In this document: positions 28,233 to 39,727 of the stretch, one piece after another
Layout of the letters: each line of letters begins with the position of its first letter
Numbering within the stretch: the stretch's first letter is position 1
NCBI GenBank assembly: GCA_016194705.1
Contig: JACQAZ010000009.1
Location: 62,001 to 126,000, forward strand
Length of the DNA: 64,000 bases
Source: Elusimicrobiota bacterium
GTDB lineage: Bacteria > Elusimicrobiota > Elusimicrobia > UBA1565 > UBA9628
Direction: 5' to 3'
Made by a program: the position numbers and the translations under genes
The notes under the pieces: generated by a model
The model's input: only the letters and a program-made list of their open reading frames with translations
Told to the model about the DNA's origin: nothing
Database searches by the model: none

Positions 28233-29458
28233 AGCGCTTCGACGACATCGACGCGGCGATCGACGACGTGCGGCGCGGCCGCATGCTCGTCGTCATCGAT
28301 GACCCCGACCGCGAGAACGAGGGCGACGTCGTGGTCGCTGCCGAGCACTGCACCGAGAAGGCGATCAACTTCATGGCCTCGCACGCGCGTGGACTGATCT
28401 GTGTCCCTATGCTTGGCCCGCGTCTTGACCACCTGCGCCTTCAGGCCATGGTCGACGCCGCCGGCTCGGCCGGTCCGGCCCCGGGCCGCGACACGGCCTT
28501 CGCGGTCTCGGTCGACGCCAAGCGCGGCACCACGACGGGCATCTCCGCGGCGGACCGCGCCGCGACGGTCAAGGCGCTCATCGAGACCAGGACGCGGCCC
28601 GAGGACCTCATCCGCCCCGGCCACGTCTTCCCCCTGCGGGCCAAGAACGGCGGCGTGCTGGTTCGCGCCGGCCACACGGAAGCGGCGGTCGATCTCGCGC
28701 GCCTGGCCGGGCTCTATCCCGCAGGCGTGATCTGCGAGGTGCTCAATCCCAACGGGACCATGGCGCGCACCAAGCAGCTGCTGCGCTTCGCGCGCCGGCA
28801 CAAACTGCGCGTCGTCACCATCAAGGACTTGATCGAGTACCGCCGCAGCAAGGAGCGCCTCGTGCGCCGCGTGGCCAGCGCTCGTCTGCCGACCCGGCAC
28901 GGCGACTTCCTCCTGCACGTCTACGAGGAGAGCCTGACCGGGAAACAGCACCTGGCCATGGTCAAAGGCCTCGTGGACGGTTCGAAGGGAGTGCTGGTCC
29001 GCGTCCACAGCTCGTGCATCACCGGCGACACCCTGTTCTCGCTGCGCTGCGACTGCGGCCAGCAGCTGGCCGCAGCGCTCACCCGAATCTCCCACGAGGG
29101 GCGAGGCGTGCTGCTCTACCTGTCCCAAGAGGGGCGCGGCATCGGTCTCCTGAACAAGATCCGCTCCTACGGCCTGCAGGACAAGGGCCTCGACACCGTC
29201 CAGGCCAACCGCGCCCTGGGCTTCAAGCCCGACCTGCGCGAGTACGGCATCGGCGCCCAGATACTGGCCGACCTGGGTCTGTCGACCCTGCGCATATTGA
29301 CCAACAATCCGCGCAAGATCGTCGGCATCGAGGGCTACGGCCTCAAGGTCGTCGAGCGCGTGCCGATCCAGATGGCGGCCAACAAGCACAACGCCCGCTA
29401 CCTTCGGGCAAAACGAAAGAAGCTGGGCCATTGGATCACAGAGGAGGCAATGCCTTGA
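28229..29458 (+). CDS. ribBA: 3,4-dihydroxy-2-butanone-4-phosphate synthase / GTP cyclohydrolase II
   Basis: 409 residues. The N-terminal RibB domain has [12 protein letters not shown] and [12 protein letters not shown]. The C-terminal RibA domain has [21 protein letters not shown] with the three zinc cysteines and [11 protein letters not shown]. Together they supply both precursors for the pathway, from ribulose 5-phosphate and GTP. Overlaps ribE (ATGA) and ribH (TTGA). Confidence 0.97.
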
Positions 29459-29889
29459 TCGCGATCGCCGTCTCCAGGTTCAACGAAGAGGTCACCTCTC
29501 AGCTGCTTAAAAGCTGCAAGGCGGCGCTGGCGGCCCACGGCCTCACCCAAGCGCAGGTCAAGGCCTTTAGCGTTCCGGGCGCCTACGAGCTCCCCTGGCT
29601 GGCCAACGAGCTGGCCCTCTCGGGAAAATACGAGGTCGTCATTGCGCTGGGCTGCGTCCTCAAGGGCGCCACGGCCCAGAACGATCATATCGCCCGCTCG
29701 ACGGTCCAGCGCCTGCACGAGATCGCGGTCAGGACGCGCGTTCCGGTGATCCTCGGCGTCATCACGCCCAACACCTACGCGCAGGCCGTGGCCCGCACGA
29801 AGGGCTCTCTCGACCGCGGCAAAGAGGCGGCCAACGCAGCCGTCGAGATGCTCAAGCTCCGCCAAGAGCTCAAGACCGCTCATGGGTAG
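29455..29889 (+). CDS. ribH: 6,7-dimethyl-8-ribityllumazine synthase
   Basis: 144 residues. TTG start at 29455 with a perfect GAGGAGG (29441-29447) seven bases upstream, overlapping the ribBA stop. Family motifs: VSRFNEEV, VPGAYELPW, ALGCVLKGAT and PVILGVITPNT. The usual catalytic histidine segment (GxTxHxxxV) reads GATAQNDHIA here, so the histidine position is a glutamine and a histidine appears three residues later. Size and the remaining motifs otherwise fit. Condenses the pyrimidine and butanone phosphate precursors. Confidence 0.93.
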   Translation: MIAIAVSRFNEEVTSQLLKSCKAALAAHGLTQAQVKAFSVPGAYELPWLANELALSGKYEVVIALGCVLKGATAQNDHIARSTVQRLHEIAVRTRVPVILGVITPNTYAQAVARTKGSLDRGKEAANAAVEMLKLRQELKTAHG

Positions 29890-30292
29890 GCGCCGGCAGG
29901 CGCGCGAGATCGCGCTCCAGGCCCTCTACATCGCCGACGCCGCGGGGACCCCCGAGGCGGAGGCCTTCGCGAGCGTCAACCGGGGCAAGTCGGAGGCCGA
30001 CGCCAAGACCAAGGACTTCGCGCGCGAGCTCCTCAAAGGGACCTTGTCCCACCGCGCCAAGCTCGACGAGGCGATCTCGGCGGTGGCGGAGAACTGGAGC
30101 CTGGCGCGCATGCCGCTCGTCGACCGCAACGTCCTGCGCCTGGCGGCCTACGAGCTCTTGAACTCCGGCGACACTCCCATCGGGGTCGTGATCGACGAGG
30201 CCATCGAGATCGTGCGCAAGTACTCGACCGAGGACTCCACGCGCTTCGTCAACGGCGTGCTCGACAAGCTCAAGGACAAGCGGCCCGGCTAG
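29882..30292 (+). CDS. nusB: Transcription antitermination factor NusB
   Basis: 136 residues with the all-helical NusB pattern: RRQAREIALQALYIAD at the start and NVLRLAAYELL, PIGVVIDEAIEIVRKYSTEDSTRFVNGVLDKL at the end. It binds boxA RNA with NusE/S10 during rRNA antitermination. Overlaps ribH by eight bases; the ribH-nusB order is common in bacteria. Confidence 0.95.
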   Translation: MGRRRQAREIALQALYIADAAGTPEAEAFASVNRGKSEADAKTKDFARELLKGTLSHRAKLDEAISAVAENWSLARMPLVDRNVLRLAAYELLNSGDTPIGVVIDEAIEIVRKYSTEDSTRFVNGVLDKLKDKRPG

Positions 30293-30355
30293 GGCCCAGG
30301 CTCCGGCTCCCGTTGGGCCCATGACGGCGGACGCCGCCCGGGCTACGCTCAAGGC

Positions 30356-30927
30356 ATGGGACCCCTCGTCCTTCTCATCGCCCTTTCCCTGGGCGCGGCC
30401 TCGGCCCAGAGCGACGCGGCCTTCGCGAAGAGGCTCCGTGACGGACGCGCCGGGGTTCTCATCGATGCCAAGAAGGCTCAAGAGAAACCCCCCGCCCCGC
30501 GCAAGGCCAAGCTCCGCCTCAAGCCCGACTGCATCCTGCGCTCGGTGGTCTCCCGCATGGGCCGGACCTGGCGCGAGGATCTGACGCCCCCGCGGGTGCG
30601 CCTCGAGAGCGAGGCCGCGCTCACCGATTTCCAAGACGCCGTCGCGACGCAGTGGGGCTTCCGGCCCGACCGCTTCGGCAACGTCTACGCGGTCGCGAGC
30701 AACCAAATCTTCCTGATCGACGACGACGCGTATTATTTCAAGGTGCGCCGCTTCCTCGACGACTCGCTGGCGCACGAGTACGCCCATTTCGTCCAGGTCC
30801 ATTACGCCGGAGCCAGGCTCGATGAGAACGGCGACAATCTCGAGTCCGAGGCCGTCGCGGTGCAGACCTGGTTTCGCGAGACCTATCTCGAGCCAGGGAT
30901 GGACCCGGGCCCCGGCTGCCGCCTCCC

Positions 30928-30931
<4 letters not shown>
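30356..30931 (+). CDS. Secreted HExxH putative metalloprotease
   Basis: 191 residues: signal peptide MGPLVLLIALSLGAASAQ, then a domain containing LAHEYAHFVQVHY (HEYAH zinc motif) and a downstream acidic helix NLESEAVAVQTWF that could give the third zinc ligand. A conserved-looking pair of cysteines (DCILRS, PGCRLP) may form a disulfide. The context (next to a lytic transglycosylase) suggests an envelope role. TACGCT at 30344-30349 lies six bases before the start. No named family recognised. Confidence 0.7.
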
Positions 30932-34416
<3,485 letters not shown>

Positions 34417-34431
34417 GCGCGCGGAGAATCC

Positions 34432-34653
34432 ATGGAGCCCAAAGACAAGCAGGTCGTCATGCTCGAGAACGAGATCGAGGAGGTCAAGTACAACATCGAG
34501 ACCTGCGAGGAGCACATCGCGCGCCTTCCGGACGGCGACGCCCGCAGGCAGTTCGAGGAGGACCGGGCCGAACTTCAAAAGGGGCTCGAAGCGCTGGAAC
34601 GCAAGCTGGCCGGCCTCAAGGACGCCGGCTTAGATCACGACTTGAGCCAGTAG
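34432..34653 (+). CDS. Small coiled-coil protein
   Basis: 73 residues, highly charged and predicted as one or two coiled-coil helices (VVMLENEIEEVKYNIETCEEH, RRQFEEDRAELQKGLEALER). CGGAGAATCC precedes the ATG, and it lies 15 bases after ligA, so co-transcription is likely. Function unknown. Its last 19 bases overlap the convergent methyltransferase gene. Confidence 0.65.
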   Translation: MEPKDKQVVMLENEIEEVKYNIETCEEHIARLPDGDARRQFEEDRAELQKGLEALERKLAGLKDAGLDHDLSQ

Positions 34654-35423
34654 CGTCCGTCCGCGTCGATGTGGTGGAGGTAGTCGGCGATCTTCCTTTC
34701 GGAGCGGAACTCGTCGACAGCTTTGCGGCAGCCCTCGTAGCAGCCGTAGTCGTCGACGACCACGAAGCCGCCTTTGACCACCTTGTCGTAGAGGTGCTCG
34801 AGGCAGACCTTCGTCGAAGCATACCAGTCTCCGTCGAGCCGCAGGATCGCGATCCGGCCGATCTTCGGGGCGTCCTGGGGCATCGTCTCCTGAAACCAGC
34901 CGCGATGATAATGAAGGAAGGCGGGATCGTAGCGGACCTGCCTCTCCAGCAGGTCCTTGTTCCCCTCGAGCGTCCCCGGGCCTCCCATCGAGTCGTAGAA
35001 GCCCTCGAGCGGCCTCATCCGGCCTTCGGCTGAGCCGCCGCGGCCGAATTCGCGCGCCTGCCGCACAGCCTTCGCGCCGTCGACGGCCTTGTCGGGCTCG
35101 CAGATCTGCGTGAAGGCGTCGAAGAGGTGGATGCTCCGGCGCGCCGCGCCGCGCTTGAGGTTGGCCAGAGCCATCAGGGCGACCGCTCCGCCCTTCCAGA
35201 CGCCGCACTCGACGAAGTCCCCCGGCACGCCGGCGCTTTCGCAATGGACGACCTGCTGGTACAAGGTGATCAGGCGCTCGTCAGGGAGCATCGTGTACGG
35301 CCGGACCTTCTCGATGAGCCGCCGGGCCTCGTCTTCCAGATCGTACCCGAGCCGCGGGGCGCCTTTCTTGCGGACCTCGTAGCCGAGACGGTCGAAGACC
35401 TTCTTGAGGGATCTCTTGATCAT
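34635..35423 (-). CDS. TylF/MycF-family O-methyltransferase
   Basis: 262 residues. SAM-binding region GDFVECGVWKGGAVALMALA, followed by LFDAFTQICEP, and the metal and substrate end IAILRLDGDWYASTKVCLEHLYDKVVKGGFVVVDDYGCYEGCRKAVDEF, all typical of TylF (macrocin O-methyltransferase) proteins that methylate sugar hydroxyls with Mg2+. In non-antibiotic producers such genes usually modify surface glycans. Monocistronic. Confidence 0.9.
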   Translation of the reverse strand: MIKRSLKKVFDRLGYEVRKKGAPRLGYDLEDEARRLIEKVRPYTMLPDERLITLYQQVVHCESAGVPGDFVECGVWKGGAVALMALANLKRGAARRSIHLFDAFTQICEPDKAVDGAKAVRQAREFGRGGSAEGRMRPLEGFYDSMGGPGTLEGNKDLLERQVRYDPAFLHYHRGWFQETMPQDAPKIGRIAILRLDGDWYASTKVCLEHLYDKVVKGGFVVVDDYGCYEGCRKAVDEFRSERKIADYLHHIDADGRYWLKS

Positions 35424-35434
35424 GCGGACAACAC

Positions 35435-35463
35435 AGGATACCCAATGGCCCCGGCGGCGTCAA
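35435..35463 (-). promoter_or_regulatory. Promoter of the TylF-type gene
   Basis: Minus strand: TTGACG (35458-35463), 17-base spacer, TATCCT (35435-35440), ending eleven bases before ATG 35423. Short leader without Shine-Dalgarno. Confidence 0.6.
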
Positions 35464-35557
35464 GGAGTCCCCTCTCGACGAGGGCAATCCGCCGGATAGG
35501 TCTTTCGGCCCATCTTTACCTAGGACCATTGCTGGTGCGGCCAGGTCCGAACGACCC

Positions 35558-35581
35558 TTAGGCGCCTAATCATTAGGCGCC
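35558..35581. promoter_or_regulatory. TTAGGCGCC repeat and palindrome upstream of the coiled-coil gene
   Basis: TTAGGCGCCTAA (35558-35569) is a perfect 12-base palindrome, followed after three bases by a second TTAGGCGCC (35573-35581). A weak promoter (TTAGGC, 17 bases, CATACT at 35581-35586) would overlap it, so repressor binding is plausible. The rest of the 199-base gap (35424-35622) holds nothing else I recognise except the GGAGGTG ahead of ATG 35623. Confidence 0.45.
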
Positions 35582-35622
35582 ATACTACTACTGACGCTAC
35601 GACAACTTCTGGAGGTGCTGCG

Positions 35623-38109
35623 ATGAAGCGTACGACCGCCTTGATCACCTTGTTGTCCTTCCTTCTCTCCCTGAGCCCCGTCTCCGCTCAGGGCGTCGGG
35701 GCAAAGATTCCCGTCACGCCTGCACCGACTCCAGCCCCCGCGCACGGCGGCAACGGCGCGGATGAGGCGGCCAAGAAAGCCGCGGAGCAGCGCGCGGCCG
35801 AGCAGCAGAAGGCCGCCGAGCGCCAGCGCCAAGCCGAGGAATCGCGTAAGGCCGCCGAACAGGCACGCCAAGAGGAACAGCGCAAGGCCGCAGAGCAGCG
35901 CGCGGCCGAACAGCGCGCGGCCGAACAGCAGAAGGCCGCCGAGCGCCAGCGCCAAGCCGAGGAATCGAGGAAGGCCGCCGAACAAGCACGCCAAGAGGAA
36001 CAGCGCAAGGCCGCAGAGCAGCGCGCCGCCGAGCAGCGCGCGGCCGAACAGCAGAAGGCCGCCGAGCAGGCTCAGCAGCGCAAGGCCGAGACCGAGAAGA
36101 AGGCCATCGAAGACGCGCGTCAGCGCAAAGCCGAAGAAGAGAAGAAGGCCGCGGAGCAGAAGAAGGCGGCCGATGAGGCTCTCCAGCGCAAGGCCGAGGC
36201 CGAAAAGAAGGCCATCGAAGACGCTCATCAGCGCAAAGCCGATGAGGAGAAGAAAGCCGCGGAGCAGAAGAAGGCGGCCGATGAGGCTCTCCAGCGCAAG
36301 GCCGAGGCCGAGAAGAAGGCCATCGAAGACGCGCGTCAGCGCAAAGCCGATGAGGAGAAGAAGGCCGCGGAACAGAAGAAGGCGGCCGATGAGGCTCTCC
36401 AGCGCAAGGCCGAGGCGGAAAAGAAGGCCATCGAAGACGCTCATCAGCGCAAAGCGGAACAGGAAAAGAAGGCCGCGGAGCAGCAGAAGGCGATCGAGCG
36501 GCAGAAGGCGATCGAGCAGGAGAACGCCCGCAAGTCCGCCGAACAGCAGAAGGCCATCGACCAGGAGAACGCCCGCAAGTCAGCCGAACAGCAGAAGGCG
36601 ATCGAGCGCCAGAAGGCGATCGACCAGGAGAACGCCCGCAAGTCCGCCGAACAGCAGAAGGCCATCGAGCGCCAGAAGGCGATCGACCAGGAGAACGCCC
36701 GCAAGTCAGCCGAACAGCAGAAGGCGATCGAGCTGCAGAAGGCGATCGAACAGGCTCATCAACGCAAGGCCGAAGAAGAGCGCAGGGCGGCGGAGCGGCA
36801 AAAGGCCATCGAGCAGGAGAACGCCCGCAAGTCAGCCGAACAGCAGAAGGCGATCGAGCGCCAGAAGGCGATCGACCAGGAGAACGCCCGCAAGGCCGCC
36901 GAGCAGCAGAAGGCCGTCGAACGGCAGAAGGAGTTCGAGCGCAGGAAGCTCGAGCTCGAGAGGGAGCGGCGCAAGCCGCTGCCGCCCGTCAGGAGGCCCA
37001 ACGCTCCCCCCATCCGCGAGGCCAATCCGGTGCCCGGTCCGACGCCCGTTCCGGTGCGCCCCGGCTTCGACCGCTGGAAGGTCGCTCCCAAGCCCGCGCC
37101 GATCAAGACGCCGGCGCTCATCGTCCGGGACCGGGTCAGAGTGACCCATCCGCGCAACGACGGCTGGGGCCGCGCGATCGCAACCAAGCCCTACGCCAAG
37201 CCTCCGCGCACGACGGTGGTCATCAACACGACCATCCGCAACACCACCATCGTCAACAACGTGACCGTGTACAACCGCACCGAGGTCGTCCGCGGCCGGT
37301 ATTACTGGCACGAGGACGGCGGGACGCGCTACTGCCACTACTACGACCAGAACGGGATCCATTGGTACGGGTTCTACCTCAACGACGGCTACTACTGGAC
37401 CCGCTATCACGAGGGTCGGTGGTGGTACCAGGATGACGTCCGCGACCGGTGGGTCTACTTCGACGAGGGCAACTGGTGGTATCAGGACGACACCCCGGCG
37501 GAGACGGTCTACGTCTACCAGGATGACGGCTACTACCAGTACGACGAGACCGTCGGCGGCGTGGTGCTCGAGCCCGAGCCCATCCCCTCGGCGCCGGCGG
37601 AGCCCCAGCAGAAGTCGTTCTACAGCCAGGACGGCTCTCGGGTCGTGCAGGTCTTCGGCGACGCGCAGGAGGCCTTCCTCTACGACACGGGGACGCCGAC
37701 GGCATTCCGGCCCAAGTGGCTCGGCATCGGAGTCACTGAGGTGCGCTTCCAGGTCGACGACCAAGGCAGCCTGATCAGGATACTGACCCTGACGGCCGAC
37801 GGGGGCTTCATGGTCTTCGACGCCCTCGGGGAGCCCGAGATGCCCAAGCAGATCGGTGCGCCGAACCTGTCGGATCCTTTCGGGCCGCCGGCCGCTCCAG
37901 CGCCGATCCCGGTTCCGGCTCCTTCGGCGCCGGCTCCAGCGCCCGCTCCCGCGCCGGCCCCGGTTCAGCCGGCGGCTCCTGAGGAGAAGGTCGCCCCGAA
38001 GCCCGTAGAGCCTCCGCCGCCCGCTCCCGCGGCTCCCGCGCCGAGCAAGGGGTTCTGGGATTCCGTCGGGGACTGGTTCTCGGGTGTCTGGAAGGCGATC
38101 TTCGGGTGA
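35623..38109 (+). CDS. Secreted long coiled-coil protein with aromatic repeat domain
   Basis: 828 residues. Signal peptide (MKRTTALITLLSFLLSLSPVSAQ); residues ~45-450 are an A/E/K/Q/R-rich TolA-like coiled coil built from repeats. A basic proline-rich linker follows. Next is a Tyr/Trp/Asp-rich segment (~555-645) with repeats such as RWWYQDDV and NWWYQDDT. Then come a beta-rich part, a P/A linker and a tryptophan-rich end (FWDSVGDWFSGVWKAIFG) that could insert into a membrane. It may span the periplasm or coat the surface. GGAGGTG precedes the start. No family named. Confidence 0.8.
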   Translation: MKRTTALITLLSFLLSLSPVSAQGVGAKIPVTPAPTPAPAHGGNGADEAAKKAAEQRAAEQQKAAERQRQAEESRKAAEQARQEEQRKAAEQRAAEQRAAEQQKAAERQRQAEESRKAAEQARQEEQRKAAEQRAAEQRAAEQQKAAEQAQQRKAETEKKAIEDARQRKAEEEKKAAEQKKAADEALQRKAEAEKKAIEDAHQRKADEEKKAAEQKKAADEALQRKAEAEKKAIEDARQRKADEEKKAAEQKKAADEALQRKAEAEKKAIEDAHQRKAEQEKKAAEQQKAIERQKAIEQENARKSAEQQKAIDQENARKSAEQQKAIERQKAIDQENARKSAEQQKAIERQKAIDQENARKSAEQQKAIELQKAIEQAHQRKAEEERRAAERQKAIEQENARKSAEQQKAIERQKAIDQENARKAAEQQKAVERQKEFERRKLELERERRKPLPPVRRPNAPPIREANPVPGPTPVPVRPGFDRWKVAPKPAPIKTPALIVRDRVRVTHPRNDGWGRAIATKPYAKPPRTTVVINTTIRNTTIVNNVTVYNRTEVVRGRYYWHEDGGTRYCHYYDQNGIHWYGFYLNDGYYWTRYHEGRWWYQDDVRDRWVYFDEGNWWYQDDTPAETVYVYQDDGYYQYDETVGGVVLEPEPIPSAPAEPQQKSFYSQDGSRVVQVFGDAQEAFLYDTGTPTAFRPKWLGIGVTEVRFQVDDQGSLIRILTLTADGGFMVFDALGEPEMPKQIGAPNLSDPFGPPAAPAPIPVPAPSAPAPAPAPAPAPVQPAAPEEKVAPKPVEPPPPAPAAPAPSKGFWDSVGDWFSGVWKAIFG
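36076..36468 (+). repeat. 108-bp tandem repeat inside the coiled-coil gene
   Basis: About three and a half copies of a 108-base unit (36 codons) start at 36076, 36184, 36292 and 36400; each encodes KAEAEKKAIEDA, QRKADEEKKAAEQ and KKAADEALQR. A second family of 21-codon units (QQKAIERQKAIDQENARKSA) follows at about 36480-36900. Near-identical copies imply recent expansion and likely length variation between strains. Confidence 0.85.
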
Positions 38110-38118
38110 GCAATGACG

Positions 38119-38148
38119 CTCCGGCCGGCGCTGTAGCGTCGGCCGGGG
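38119..38148. terminator. Stem-loop between the coiled-coil gene and purH
   Basis: Thirteen-base-pair stem (38119-38131 with 38136-38148, two G-T wobbles) and TGTA loop, ten bases after the stop codon. There is no T-tract, so it may be a weak terminator or an mRNA 3'-end stabiliser. Confidence 0.45.
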
Positions 38149-38163
38149 CGCATTCGCTATACT
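38148..38163 (+). promoter_or_regulatory. purH promoter element identical to that of ligA
   Basis: GCGCATTCGCTATACT; the TATACT hexamer (38158-38163) ends seven bases before ATG 38171, predicting a leaderless message. Confidence 0.5.
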
Positions 38164-38170
38164 GGCGGCG

Positions 38171-39727
38171 ATGGCCGCAAAGCCCGAACGCTACGCCCTG
38201 CTCTCGGTCACGGACAAGACCGGCATCGTCGAGTTCGGCTACGCTCTCAAAGACCTCGGCTTCAAGCTCATCTCCCACGGCGGCACCGCCGGCGCCCTGC
38301 GCCAAGCCGAGCTCGAGGTCATGGACCTGCGGGACCTCGTCAAGTCTCCGGACATCCTCGAAGGCAGGCTCGGCTTCCTCCACCCGCGGATCCTCATCGG
38401 GTTGACGGCGGACCGCGACAAGCCGGGACAGATGCACGAGCTCGAGCGGCGGCACTCCGTGCCCATCGACCTCGTCGCGGTCAACCTCTACCCCGTCGCC
38501 GAGATCATAGGGGACGCCAAGCTCTCGCAAACGGAGGTTCTGGAGTTCATCGATCTGGCCGGCTCCGCCCTGCTGCGCGCGGCGGCTCGCAATTTCCGCT
38601 CCGTCGTGCCGCTCTGCGACCCCGACGATTACCAGCCGGCCGTCGAAGCACTCAAGCGGTTCGGCAAGCTCTCGGTCGAGAAGTCGCAGACTTTGGCCGC
38701 CAAGGCATTCCATTACAGCGCCTACTACGACACGACCGTCGCGCAATACCTCGGGGAACGCTGGGACAAGCTGCCCGACGAGCTGGTCATCGGCCTCAAG
38801 AAGACCGTCGAGCTCGCCTACGGCGAGAACCCGCAGCAGCAGGGAGCGCTCTACACGCTGAGCGGCTCGCGACCCTGGGGGATCAACGCCGCCGAGCTCG
38901 TCTACGGCAAGCCGCTGACCTACAACCATTATCTCGATCTCGAGGTCGCCTGGGAGCTGGCGACCGAGATCGGCGAGGCCTCCTGCGTCGTCGTCAAGCA
39001 CGGCGTTCCCGTCGGGGCGGCCTCCGACGAGAAACTCGCGGCGGCCGCGCGCCTGGCCTTCCGCTGCGACCCGCGCGGGGGCTTCGGCGGAACCGCGGCG
39101 GTCAACCGGGAGCTCGAGGAGGACGCGGCGGCGATCTTCGCGGAGCAGTACGTCGGCTGCGTGGCGGCTCCACAGTTTTCGCCCAAGGCCCTTCTGACAC
39201 TCAAGGCCAAGAAGGACATTCGTCTCGTGACCTTGCCCTCCACTTTGATCTCGGCGCACGAGCTCGACCTCAAGGCCGTCGCGGGAGGCGTGCTCGTCCA
39301 GGACAAAGACAGCAAGCCGCTGGCGGGAGACCCGCGCCCGGTCACGCGCAGGACGCCCTCAGACCTCGAGCACAAGGCCCTTCGCCTGGCCTGGCACGTG
39401 GCCAAGCACGCGCGCACCCACGCCGCCGTCATCTGCCGGGGATCTGCGACCCTGGGGATCGGCAGCGGCCAGACCTCGCGCCTCGACGCCGTCAGGCTCG
39501 CCGTCGTCAAGAGCCAGGAGCGCCATCCGATCCTGCCCGCAGGAGCCCCGATGGTCCTGGCCAGCGACGGCGCGCTGTCGGCGGAGCACATCCACGAGGC
39601 GGCGGCCGGCGGCATCAGCGCCCTCATCCAGCCCGGCGGCTCGAGCGAGGACCGCGACGCCGTCGAGGCGGCCGATCGCAAGAGCCTCGCGATGCTGTTC
39701 ACGGGAGTGCGCCACTTCCGCCATTGA
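38171..39727 (+). CDS. purH: Divergent bifunctional PurH (AICAR transformylase / IMP cyclohydrolase)
   Basis: 518 residues, the family length. Recognisable segments: LLSVTDKTGIVEFGYAL, LISHGGTAGALRQA, VNLYPVAE, FIDLAGSALLRAAARNF, LAYGENPQQQGALY, VVKHGVPVGAA, GIGSGQTSRLDAVRLA, IQPGGSSEDRDAV and the terminal FTGVRHFRH. Unusual: the RVKTLHPKIHGG segment reads RLGFLHPRILIG, KHxNPCG reads KHGVPVG, and the DAFFPF segment reads DGALSAEH. The core AICARFT KH pair is kept. It should perform the last two steps of IMP synthesis, but the divergence deserves a check. Confidence 0.85.
   Translation: MAAKPERYALLSVTDKTGIVEFGYALKDLGFKLISHGGTAGALRQAELEVMDLRDLVKSPDILEGRLGFLHPRILIGLTADRDKPGQMHELERRHSVPIDLVAVNLYPVAEIIGDAKLSQTEVLEFIDLAGSALLRAAARNFRSVVPLCDPDDYQPAVEALKRFGKLSVEKSQTLAAKAFHYSAYYDTTVAQYLGERWDKLPDELVIGLKKTVELAYGENPQQQGALYTLSGSRPWGINAAELVYGKPLTYNHYLDLEVAWELATEIGEASCVVVKHGVPVGAASDEKLAAAARLAFRCDPRGGFGGTAAVNRELEEDAAAIFAEQYVGCVAAPQFSPKALLTLKAKKDIRLVTLPSTLISAHELDLKAVAGGVLVQDKDSKPLAGDPRPVTRRTPSDLEHKALRLAWHVAKHARTHAAVICRGSATLGIGSGQTSRLDAVRLAVVKSQERHPILPAGAPMVLASDGALSAEHIHEAAAGGISALIQPGGSSEDRDAVEAADRKSLAMLFTGVRHFRH

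Noticed and set aside
36076..36900. Possible CRISPR or satellite array
   Set aside because: The repeats are in-frame codons of a coiled coil with no unique spacers.
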